From W11650 sp963545585 (GTDB lineage Bacteria; Bacillota; Clostridia; Lachnospirales; Vallitaleaceae): a stretch of 17,533 nt of DNA. Of this stretch, positions 6,784 to 13,560 are shown piece by piece (positions within the stretch are counted from its first letter, which is position 1; each line of letters starts with the position of its first letter). A program made the position numbers and the translations under genes. Location of the stretch: positions 1-17,533 of the forward strand of contig CAUUKX010000040.1 of NCBI GenBank assembly GCA_963545585.1, given 5' to 3'. A model generated the notes under the pieces. It did not search any database. It worked only from the letters and a program-made list of their open reading frames with translations, and was not told where the DNA came from.

Positions 6784-7038
6784 ATGGCGGATTATATCAT
6801 ACTTTTAGGGCGCACTGGTCTGGAATATTACGATGAACAAGGAATAAAATATTTTGTGGATTCGGAATTATGTGCGGGAGACGAATATGATTATGCGATA
6901 TATGTAGATAGTATAAAGCATATGGGCTCAAACAGAAAGTTAACCAAGAATGAAAGAATTCAAATCGCAGAAAAAGTATTGTTTCTCTGTAAGGACAAAG
7001 GAATGCGACTGCAATTATTTTATGATAGTTTAGTATAA
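6784..7038 (+). CDS. Small acidic protein, possibly Imm74-like immunity protein
   Basis: The 84-residue protein starts at the ATG preceded by GTGGAG about seven bases upstream; a longer version from 6745 would overlap the previous gene and lacks a good site. Its layout is an N-terminal beta region (GLEYYDEQGIKYFVDSEL), then GDEYDYAIYVDSIKHMG, then LTKNERIQIAEKVLFLCKD and GMRLQLF. This order (beta strands, an acidic YDYxIYxDSI segment, TxxE-type helix, closing strand) recalls the Imm74 immunity family of polymorphic toxin systems. I make that link from memory of the pattern and rate it as tentative. No toxin gene is adjacent, so it could be an orphan immunity gene. Confidence 0.6.
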   Translation: MADYIILLGRTGLEYYDEQGIKYFVDSELCAGDEYDYAIYVDSIKHMGSNRKLTKNERIQIAEKVLFLCKDKGMRLQLFYDSLV

Positions 7039-7063
7039 TTCGGCGTGATATAAGGCAACTCTC

Positions 7064-7214
7064 GGTTTATCATGCAGACTCCACCGTCAGACCAAATGCT
7101 TCGCATTTGCCGCACTTCGTGCTCTGTGTCTGCCGGTGAAGCGCCGCAAAAGGAATATGTCCGCTGTGCGGCAGCATTCCTTTGTGCTTGCGCACTTAAA
7201 CTTTCAAGTTGTAG
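7064..7214. repeat. Island repeat, copy B
   Basis: This copy lies between the small acidic protein and the next gene. It begins GGTTTATCATGCAG and holds the hairpins CAAATGC/GCATTTG with a TTC loop (7092-7108) and GCAC/GTGC, plus AAAGGAAT/ATTCCTTT. It shares CTGCCGGTGAAGC, GCTGTGCGGC and GCATTCCTTTGTGCTTGCGC with the other copies, and ends AAGTTGTAG like them. It is more diverged from A and C than they are from each other. Confidence 0.8.
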
Positions 7215-7249
7215 AGATGGGGAAACAAAAATTTGAGGAGGTGTTTGCA

Positions 7250-7750
7250 ATGGAATTTTACAAGGCATTAGTTGGAGAGAGTGGTAATCAAGAAAATATT
7301 TTCAGTGATTTAATTGGTGTATGGGATATTGAATGGGTGGATGGAAAAGGCACTTTAAATGAAAGGCATGTTATTGGTGAATGGATATTTTCAACAATAC
7401 TAAATGGAGATGGAATACAAGATGTTTTTATTTGTCCATCAAGGAGTGAAAGAATAATAAATCCTCAGCCGGATGCAGAGTATGGTACAACAATAAGAGT
7501 GTATAATCCTAAGAAGCAAAAGTGGGATGTTTGCTATACTTGTTTAGGTAAAATGGTTTATTTAGAAGCAGAAAAAATTGAAGATAAAATTATTTTGACC
7601 AATTTAAGTAATGAAGACGGATTGAATGTATGGGTTTTTGATAATATTTCAGATTTAAGATTTCATTGGGAAAATAAAACTTCTTTTGATGAGGGCCAGA
7701 CTTGGATAACAAATGGAGAAGTGTTTGCAAAGAAAAAAGCAAAAAAATAA
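7250..7750 (+). CDS. Conserved-looking small protein, possibly DUF1579/lipocalin-like beta barrel
   Basis: The start at 7250 has GAGGAGG eight bases upstream; upstream in-frame initiators lie inside repeat copy B and would add repeat-derived residues. The 166-residue product is rich in alternating beta-strand segments: FSDLIGVWDIEWVDG, then ERHVIGEWIFSTILNGDGIQ, then CYTCLGKMVYLEAEKI, and ends in a Lys-rich tail. The opening GVWDIEWVDG, the GEW, the GxGIQDV and the repeated Trp residues resemble small lipocalin or FABP-like barrels such as DUF1579. No catalytic residues are evident and no function can be assigned. It is a single-gene unit bracketed by repeat copies B and C, with AT-rich codons. 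Confidence 0.75.
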   Translation: MEFYKALVGESGNQENIFSDLIGVWDIEWVDGKGTLNERHVIGEWIFSTILNGDGIQDVFICPSRSERIINPQPDAEYGTTIRVYNPKKQKWDVCYTCLGKMVYLEAEKIEDKIILTNLSNEDGLNVWVFDNISDLRFHWENKTSFDEGQTWITNGEVFAKKKAKK

Positions 7751-7778
7751 ATCAAAATTGGCAAGAATGAAAGCGAGA

Positions 7779-7942
7779 GGCAGACCAAATGCTTCGCTTG
7801 AAAACTTTTGCCGCAGTCCTTTTAGGGCATCGGATTTTGCTGCACAAAACCGACCGCCTGCCGGTGAAGCAACGCAAAAGGGGCATGCCCGCTGCGCGGC
7901 CGCATTCCTTTGTGCTTGCGCGCTTCAAAGTTGAAAGTTGTA
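7779..7942. repeat. Island repeat, copy C
   Basis: This copy starts about 28 bases after the stop of the preceding gene. Its core (7810-7907) matches copy A in 94 of 98 bases. The left end shares GCAGACCAAATGCTTCGC with copy B, and the right end (CCTTTGTGCTTGCGC, then AAAGTTGTAA) again matches B. The mix of A-like core and B-like ends shows that all copies derive from one longer unit of about 165 bases. Confidence 0.85.
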
Positions 7943-8039
7943 ATCGGGATATAATCGAAATCCGATAAAATTTGTACGAATACTGTAGGGCAGGAAAAAC
8001 AATACTCCTCTAAAATATAGTCGAAAGGAGGAAAATGAA

Positions 8040-8909
8040 ATGAATATCATAAAATCGTTTAATAATACGATTGATTATCTTGAAACAGTTCTTGATGATG
8101 AGATAGATGAAAAGAAGGTAACTCAGTTATCCGGATATTCTTATGCTATGTTCAGCCGCTTGTTTTCTATTCTAACGGAAACAACTCTGTCAGAATATTT
8201 AAGAAGCAGAAGATTAACAGAAGCTGCTATTGACCTAAGAGATACGGATGAGAAGATAATAGACATAGCATTCAGGTTTGGTTATGAATCATCGGATTCA
8301 TTTGGAACTGCATTTAAGACTTTTCATGGATTTACTCCTTCAGAAGTAAGAACAGGGAAACCGTTCAAATTAGTTTCACGAGTGCAGTTAGCACTAAGTG
8401 TCAGAGGAGGAAGAAGCATGAACATTACAATTCAAAAGAAAGAAGCATTCACAGTTGCCGGTGTAAACGAACAAAACATCAATTCATCTTTGTGTCCGGC
8501 TGTATGGGATCAACTATATGAAAAGTATAGCCATGATGAATTGGCAAAACTTGGAGATGGAGAGAGTGTCGGTGTTTGCCATGATGTGGAAAATCCAAGC
8601 ACAATAAACTATATGGCAGGCTATATTGTTACCGATGTCGATACAGCAAAGAGTATGGGTTTAGATGTTTTGGCAGTAAAGGAAGCAGAATATGCAGTTG
8701 TAGAATTAAAGGGAAGTGTGCCGGAGTGTATTCATAACGGTTGGAAATATGTGATGGAAGTATTTTTTCCGGAACATGGTTATGCACATTCAGGAAGTCC
8801 TGATTTTGAATATTACTATGAAGGAGATATGCACAGTCCCGAGTATAAAATGGAACTTTGGATTCCTGTATGCGGAGCTTTCGATCAGCGAAAAGTTAAG
8901 CCATTATAA
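8040..8909 (+). CDS. AraC-family regulator with GyrI-like effector-binding domain
   Basis: The 289-residue protein has an N-terminal AraC/XylS double helix-turn-helix (about residues 8-108). It includes YAMFSRLFSILTETTLSEYL, the RRLTEAAIDL helix, and IIDIAFRFGYESSDSFGTAF followed by FKTFHGFTPSEVR. A GyrI-like/AraC effector-binding domain follows (about 127-289, beginning MNITIQKKEAFTVAG and ending YKMELWIPV). Proteins of this layout sense small hydrophobic compounds and often control efflux or resistance genes. The ATG is preceded by AAAGGAGG with good spacing. An internal in-frame ATG with its own strong site lies at the domain junction. The nearest downstream gene is a hydrolase 35 bases away, with a perfect dyad in the gap. 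Confidence 0.93.
   Translation: MNIIKSFNNTIDYLETVLDDEIDEKKVTQLSGYSYAMFSRLFSILTETTLSEYLRSRRLTEAAIDLRDTDEKIIDIAFRFGYESSDSFGTAFKTFHGFTPSEVRTGKPFKLVSRVQLALSVRGGRSMNITIQKKEAFTVAGVNEQNINSSLCPAVWDQLYEKYSHDELAKLGDGESVGVCHDVENPSTINYMAGYIVTDVDTAKSMGLDVLAVKEAEYAVVELKGSVPECIHNGWKYVMEVFFPEHGYAHSGSPDFEYYYEGDMHSPEYKMELWIPVCGAFDQRKVKPL
8403..8420 (+). promoter_or_regulatory. Internal ribosome binding site and ATG at the AraC/GyrI domain junction
   Basis: AGAGGAGG (8403-8410) stands seven bases before an in-frame ATG at 8418. Initiation there would give a 163-residue protein holding only the GyrI-like domain. The same bases encode the Arg-Gly-Gly-Arg-Ser linker, so the match could be coincidental. Confidence 0.4.
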
Positions 8910-8911
8910 AC

Positions 8912-8927
8912 AGTTGACCAGTCAACT
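8912..8927. promoter_or_regulatory. Perfect 7-bp dyad between the regulator and the hydrolase gene
   Basis: AGTTGAC and GTCAACT flank a 2-base spacer in the 35-base gap. The short, perfect, closely spaced arms look like a protein-binding dyad more than a terminator, as no T-tract follows. Confidence 0.4.
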
Positions 8928-8944
8928 ATACAAAGAGGAAGATT

Positions 8945-9916
8945 ATGAGCAATAAAGTTGTACTGCACTATGTACCGGATTATGATGCGGGGAAGGCGGA
9001 GGCCGATTTTGGGGCGGAGCTGTTTGCGGGCAGGCCTGACCGCTATCAGCCGGCGCTGGCGCAACTGGCGGCGGCCATTGCGGCGGTCAGCTGCGACCGG
9101 GTTGGCCGGCCGGGGGAGGCGCAGTATTTGGCGCCGGCTTTGGCGGAAGATTTACAAATGCAGGATATTTCTCTGTACAGCTATAACCACTGTGCTTATG
9201 ATAAAACCAAAGTCAAAACAGAAAAATTGGGGCGGAACCAGCAGGCTTTTGCCTTTTCCCTTTCGCATCGGCTGATGCAGGGAGAAAAGGAAGAGTTTGA
9301 ACTGATTCTGATTACGCTGCGGGGAACGGAAACAGTGTCAGAGAGCTTGATTCATGATTTTTGGGGAACCGTCGGCAATCTCCGGGCGGAAAATTGGCAT
9401 AGTTATCCGACGTATCGGCCATTTGTCCTTTTTGCGAAAAAAGTGCTGACCGGACTGAGCCGGTATTTAAAGCGCTATGAAAAAAACTGGCAAGGCCGGA
9501 AATTGAAATATTTAATCATCGGCTACAGCTTGGGCGGGGCGGCGGCGCAGCTGATTTCAGCGCGTTTGACCGACTTCGGGCAAACGGTGTTTGCCTATAC
9601 CTTTGGTTCGCTCAATGCCCTGACGGAAGACGGAAGAAATCGTTATCCCAATATTTGGAATATTTTTAACGCCTATGACAGCTATGGGCCGGAAGGCTTC
9701 GGCGCACTGGGTTTTCGGCCGGCCGGAGGCAGACGGACGATGTATCACAAGCTTGGTCATGTGCTGGTGTTTCGGCGGGATTATACCAAGGTTTTTCCCT
9801 GTTGGGCAGCCGTTAAAAATCATCAGATGCCGGGCTATTACCATGCGGTCAAAGCCATCCATGCGGGTTTAAGAAAAAGCAGCAGCTACCGTTCCGATAA
9901 GCGGAGCTTTGCTTAA
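8945..9916 (+). CDS. Lipase-class-3-like alpha/beta hydrolase
   Basis: This 323-residue protein has the nucleophile elbow GYSLGG, with Ser195 as the likely catalytic serine. Upstream, LITLRGTETVSE is the strand and oxyanion region typical of class 3 lipases and the related DUF2974 (Mbeg1-like) proteins. Asp245 in FNAYDSYGPEG and His293 or His300 in NHQMPGYYHAV complete a plausible triad. There is no signal peptide or membrane segment, so it should be cytoplasmic and may act on an acyl ester or thioester. The start has AGAGGAAG six bases upstream. Its GC-rich codons match the pheST block rather than the AT-rich island, so the island's right border probably lies just before it. Confidence 0.85.
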   Translation: MSNKVVLHYVPDYDAGKAEADFGAELFAGRPDRYQPALAQLAAAIAAVSCDRVGRPGEAQYLAPALAEDLQMQDISLYSYNHCAYDKTKVKTEKLGRNQQAFAFSLSHRLMQGEKEEFELILITLRGTETVSESLIHDFWGTVGNLRAENWHSYPTYRPFVLFAKKVLTGLSRYLKRYEKNWQGRKLKYLIIGYSLGGAAAQLISARLTDFGQTVFAYTFGSLNALTEDGRNRYPNIWNIFNAYDSYGPEGFGALGFRPAGGRRTMYHKLGHVLVFRRDYTKVFPCWAAVKNHQMPGYYHAVKAIHAGLRKSSSYRSDKRSFA

Positions 9917-9935
9917 AACTCAAATACCTTTTTTC

Positions 9936-9964
9936 TTGCAAAACATAGGGCAAAATGCTATACT
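9936..9964 (+). promoter_or_regulatory. Near-consensus promoter of the pheS-pheT-queA operon
   Basis: TTGCAA (9936-9941) and TATACT (9959-9964) are separated by 17 bases, with TGC directly before the -10 box (extended -10). Transcription should start near 9971, giving a leader of about 135 bases. No T-box elements (such as an AGGGTGG-type antiterminator) were found in it. Confidence 0.8.
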
Positions 9965-9985
9965 GGTGGAAAATAAGAAAAGCAG

Positions 9986-10054
9986 ATGATTGAAAAGTCT
10001 AAGGCAATCACACAATTTGTCCTGTTCTGCAAAAATAAAGCTATGTACCTTTAG
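9986..10054 (+). other. Possible 22-codon leader peptide upstream of pheS
   Basis: An ATG frame in the leader encodes 22 residues ending at TAG, with two Phe codons (TQFVLFC). The ribosome binding site is poor and no clear terminator hairpin follows, so an attenuation role is only a possibility. Confidence 0.25.
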
Positions 10055-10105
10055 GGGCGGCAAGAAAGACAGGGATAAGTTGAAATAATAGAAAGGACAC
10101 AGGAA

Positions 10106-11131
10106 ATGAGAGAACAACTGGAAGCAATCAGACAGAAAGCATTAAGCGGGATCCAAGCGGCGACGGATTTGAAAAATCTGGAAGCCATTCGGGTTGAAAT
10201 GCTGGGCAAGAAAGGCGAGTTGACGGCGCTGCTTAAAGGGATGAGGGATTTATCGGAAGAAGAGCGGCCGAAGATGGGACAGCTGGTCAATGAAGTCCGG
10301 CAGGTGATGGAAGATAGGCTGGAAACACGGCGCAAAGAATTGGCCGACCGAGCCTTGAACCTGAAGTTAGCCGTGGAAAAAATAGATGTGACGCTGCCGG
10401 CCAGACTCCCCGAGTTGGGACATCGCCATCCGATGAAAACCGTGCTGGAAGACATTAAAAATATTTTTATCGGCATGGGCTACACTATTGCCGAAGGGCC
10501 AGAGATTGAAAACGCCTATTATAATTTTGATGCCCTGAATATCCCCGAGGAGCATCCGGCCAAGGACGAGCAGGATACGCTCTATTTTAACCCGAATCTG
10601 ATGCTGCGGACGGCAACCTCGCCGGTACAGGTCAGAGTGATGGAAAAGACCCAGCCGCCGATTCGGATTATTGCGCCGGGACGGGTCTATCGCTCGGATG
10701 AGGTGGATGCCACCCATTCGCCGATTTTTCATCAGATTGAGGGACTGGTGGTTGATAAAAATGTAACAATGGGTGACTTAAAAGGAGCGCTGGAAGTCTT
10801 TATTAAAAACCTATACGGCGATGAAGTCAAGGTTAAGTTCCGGCCGCATTTTTTCCCGTTTACCGAGCCGAGTGCGGAAGTTGACATGTCCTGCGTGATT
10901 TGCGGCGGACATGACCATGAATGTAAGGTTTGCAAGGGCACGGGCTGGATTGAAATCTTAGGCTGCGGCATGGTTCATCCCAATGTCCTGAAGATGAGCG
11001 GAATTGACCCGGAAGTATACAGCGGCTTTGCCTTTGGCATGGGCTTGGAGAGAATCACGATGCTGCGCTACGGGATCAATGATATTCGGCTGTTTTATGA
11101 AAACGACAAACGCTTTTTAGAGCAATTTTAG
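10106..11131 (+). CDS. pheS: Phenylalanine-tRNA ligase alpha subunit
   Basis: PheS is the catalytic subunit of the alpha2-beta2 phenylalanyl-tRNA synthetase. The 341-residue length is usual. An N-terminal coiled coil (about residues 1-85) binds tRNA. The class II core follows: RTATSPVQVRVME near 168, motif 2 with GRVYRSDEVDATHSPIFHQ near 193, FRPHFFPFTEPSAEVD near 247 and motif 3 GMGLERI near 312. A CxxC...CxxC cluster (CVICGGHDHECKVC) is the small Cys-rich loop common in clostridial PheS. The start has GGACACAGGAA just upstream. pheT follows after 10 bases with its own AGGAGG. Confidence 0.98.
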   Translation: MREQLEAIRQKALSGIQAATDLKNLEAIRVEMLGKKGELTALLKGMRDLSEEERPKMGQLVNEVRQVMEDRLETRRKELADRALNLKLAVEKIDVTLPARLPELGHRHPMKTVLEDIKNIFIGMGYTIAEGPEIENAYYNFDALNIPEEHPAKDEQDTLYFNPNLMLRTATSPVQVRVMEKTQPPIRIIAPGRVYRSDEVDATHSPIFHQIEGLVVDKNVTMGDLKGALEVFIKNLYGDEVKVKFRPHFFPFTEPSAEVDMSCVICGGHDHECKVCKGTGWIEILGCGMVHPNVLKMSGIDPEVYSGFAFGMGLERITMLRYGINDIRLFYENDKRFLEQF

Positions 11132-11141
11132 GAGGCTGACA

Positions 11142-13559
11142 ATGAATATTTCAATGAAGTGGCTGTCTGAATATGTAGAAACAACGCCTGATATTACGGC
11201 GTTTTGTGATAAAATGACAATGACCGGGACCAAGGTTGAGCGGGCGGAAACCTCAGGCGAGGAGATTCAGCGCGTGGTTTTGGGGCGGATTTTATCGGTA
11301 GAAGCACATCCGGATGCCGATAAATTAGTGGTAACCCAGGTTGCTGTCGGCAGCGAAACGATTCAAGTCGTAACCGGTGCCAAAAATGTCGCGGCCGGCG
11401 ATTATGTGCCGGTGGCCTTGGTTGGGGCTTCGCTGGCGGGCGGGGTGAAGATTAAAAAAGGCAAGCTCCGGGGAGTGGAGTCAAACGGCATGATGTGCTC
11501 GGTCGAGGAACTGGGATTAAGCCGGGAGGACTTTCCGGAAGCGCCGGAGCATGGGATTTATATTTTTGATGAAGCACTGCTGAAGGAAAAAGGTGTGGCT
11601 TTGGGAGATGAAGTCAAGGCTTTGTTCGGCTTGGGCGATACGGTTGTCGAGTATGAGATTACCTCTAACCGGGCGGACTGCTTTTCGGTGATTGGCGTGG
11701 CCAGAGAAGCGGCGGCTGCTTTTGACCGCCGGCTGACGCTGCCATCCCTTTCTTTTCCGGAGGTCAGCGGCAATATTCGGGAAATGGTTAAAATTTCTGT
11801 TCCGGCGGCGGATTTGTGCTATCGCTATATCGGCAAAATTGTTAAAAATATTCAAGTCAAGCCTTCGCCCCGGTGGTTTCGGGAAAAAATTCGGTCAGCC
11901 GGGCTGCGGCCGATCAATAATATTGTGGATATCACTAATTTTGTAATGTTGGAAACCGGCCAGCCGATGCATGCCTTTGATTTGACCAAGCTATCCGACG
12001 CCGAGATTATCGTCCGCCGGGCGCGAGCCGGAGAACAGATGCAGACCTTAGACGGGGTTGACCGTAATTTAGATGAAACCATGTTAGTGATTGCCGATGC
12101 CGATAAAGCGGTCGGCATTGCCGGGGTAATGGGCGGCGAGCTGTCTAAGATTACCGAGGAAACCACCACGATTTTATTTGAAGCGGCGACCTTTAACGGC
12201 ACTAATATCCGTCATACCAGCAAAAAACTGGGCTTGCGCTCGGATTCGTCCTCCCGCTTTGAAAAGCATTTAGATCCGAATCTGGCCGAGTTTGCCATTA
12301 AAAGAGCCTGTGCTTTGATTGCCGAACTGGAGGCCGGGGAAATTATCGAAGGCCAGATTGATATTTATCCCGAGCCGCGCAAAGAAAGAACACTGCCCTA
12401 TGATGCGGCGGCGATTAACCGGCTGCTGGGTACGGAACTGACCGGGCAGGAAATGGCGGCGATTTTCCGGCGGCTGACCTTTACGGTTGATGAAGCGGCC
12501 GGTCAGGTTACGATTCCGACTTACCGGGCCGATGTTGAGGGCATGGCGGATTTGGCGGAAGAAATTGCCCGGATTTATGGATATGACCGGATTGCTACCA
12601 TTATTAACAGTGAAAATCCGACAGTCGGGCATAAGAGCTTTAACCAGAAAGCGGAAGATACCGTAGTGGCGGCGCTGTTGGCGATGGGAGCGAACGAGGC
12701 GGTGGAATACTCATTTGAAAGCCCCAAGGTCTTTGAAAAATTGCGGCTTTCGCCGGAACATACCTATCGCCGGGCACTGGTTATTCAAAATCCTCTGGGC
12801 GAGGATTTCAGCATGATGCGGACATGCATGCTGAACGGTATTTTAACCTCACTGGCTACGAATTACAATCATCGCAACAGTGATGTAACCTTATTTGAAA
12901 TTGGCCGGATTTATCTGCCTACCGCCGAACCGGTAGACAACAGCGATAAAAACGCCGAAATGCCGCAGGAGAAAAATTGCCTGATTGTCGGCCACTACGG
13001 CAAAAAGGATTTCTTTGATATGAAAGGAATTGCTGAAACCTTGGCGGCTAAACTGGGGGAAAGCTTCCGCTATCAGCCGTCGGCACATTCCTTCTTTCAC
13101 CCGAACCGACAAGCCGATATTTTGCTGGCGGAGCGGCCGGTCGGCTATTTGGGCGAAGTACATCCGCTGACTGCCGAAAATTATGAAATCGGCGCCAGAA
13201 CTTATTTGCTGATGCTGGAACTGGATGAGATTTTCCAGGATATCAATCCGGTCAGAAAATACGAAGCAATTCCCAAGTATCCGGCAGTCAGCCGGGATTT
13301 GGCACTGCTGGTCAAAGAAGAAGTGCTGGCCGCTCAAATTGAAGAAATTTTCCGAACCGAATCCGGCAAGCTTCTGGAAAAAGCGGAATTGTTTGACCTG
13401 TATCAGGGCGAGCAAATCGAAAAGGGTTATAAATCAATGGCTTATGCCTTAAAGCTGCGGAGTAAGGATCATACCTTAACGGAAAATGAGATTAATCAGG
13501 TGATTGACCGAATTTTACGCAAGCTTGAGACGGCATACGGCATCAGACTGAGAGATTGA
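11142..13559 (+). CDS. pheT: Phenylalanine-tRNA ligase beta subunit
   Basis: PheT is the non-catalytic and editing subunit of phenylalanyl-tRNA synthetase. At 805 residues it is the full bacterial length. In order it carries an EMAP/OB-type tRNA-binding domain (about 40-150, GRILSVEAHPDADKLVV), the B3/B4 editing domain (about 210-390, with GLRPINNIVDITNFVMLE and GLRSDSSSRFEKHLDP), the B5 domain (about 405-475), the core-like region with GEDFSMMRTCMLNGIL, and a C-terminal FDX-ACB domain (about 710-805, starting YPAVSRDLALLV). TTTTAGGAGG overlaps the pheS stop and precedes the ATG. No truncation or missing domain was noticed. Confidence 0.98.
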   Translation: MNISMKWLSEYVETTPDITAFCDKMTMTGTKVERAETSGEEIQRVVLGRILSVEAHPDADKLVVTQVAVGSETIQVVTGAKNVAAGDYVPVALVGASLAGGVKIKKGKLRGVESNGMMCSVEELGLSREDFPEAPEHGIYIFDEALLKEKGVALGDEVKALFGLGDTVVEYEITSNRADCFSVIGVAREAAAAFDRRLTLPSLSFPEVSGNIREMVKISVPAADLCYRYIGKIVKNIQVKPSPRWFREKIRSAGLRPINNIVDITNFVMLETGQPMHAFDLTKLSDAEIIVRRARAGEQMQTLDGVDRNLDETMLVIADADKAVGIAGVMGGELSKITEETTTILFEAATFNGTNIRHTSKKLGLRSDSSSRFEKHLDPNLAEFAIKRACALIAELEAGEIIEGQIDIYPEPRKERTLPYDAAAINRLLGTELTGQEMAAIFRRLTFTVDEAAGQVTIPTYRADVEGMADLAEEIARIYGYDRIATIINSENPTVGHKSFNQKAEDTVVAALLAMGANEAVEYSFESPKVFEKLRLSPEHTYRRALVIQNPLGEDFSMMRTCMLNGILTSLATNYNHRNSDVTLFEIGRIYLPTAEPVDNSDKNAEMPQEKNCLIVGHYGKKDFFDMKGIAETLAAKLGESFRYQPSAHSFFHPNRQADILLAERPVGYLGEVHPLTAENYEIGARTYLLMLELDEIFQDINPVRKYEAIPKYPAVSRDLALLVKEEVLAAQIEEIFRTESGKLLEKAELFDLYQGEQIEKGYKSMAYALKLRSKDHTLTENEINQVIDRILRKLETAYGIRLRD

Positions 13560-13560
13560 G

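Noticed and set aside
7136..7249. N-terminal extension of the beta-barrel-like protein from 7136
   Set aside because: The added residues come from repeat copy B and there is no ribosome binding site. The ATG at 7250 has GAGGAGG at good spacing.
7713..7934. Short plus-strand frame running through repeat copy C
   Set aside because: Most of it is the translation of the repeat, including GEATQKGHARCAAAFLCAC, and it starts inside the preceding gene. Such repeat-derived peptides are annotation artefacts.
5064..7942. Calling the island repeats genuine integron attC sites
   Set aside because: The shared right end AGTTGTA(G/A) breaks the GTTRRRY core, no matching RYYYAAC left box was found, and no integrase or attI is in the window. 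Kept only as a hypothesis.
7924..7955. Promoter for the AraC-GyrI gene using TATAAT at 7950
   Set aside because: The -10 box is perfect, but candidate -35 boxes have spacers of 13 or 20 bases, so I did not list it.
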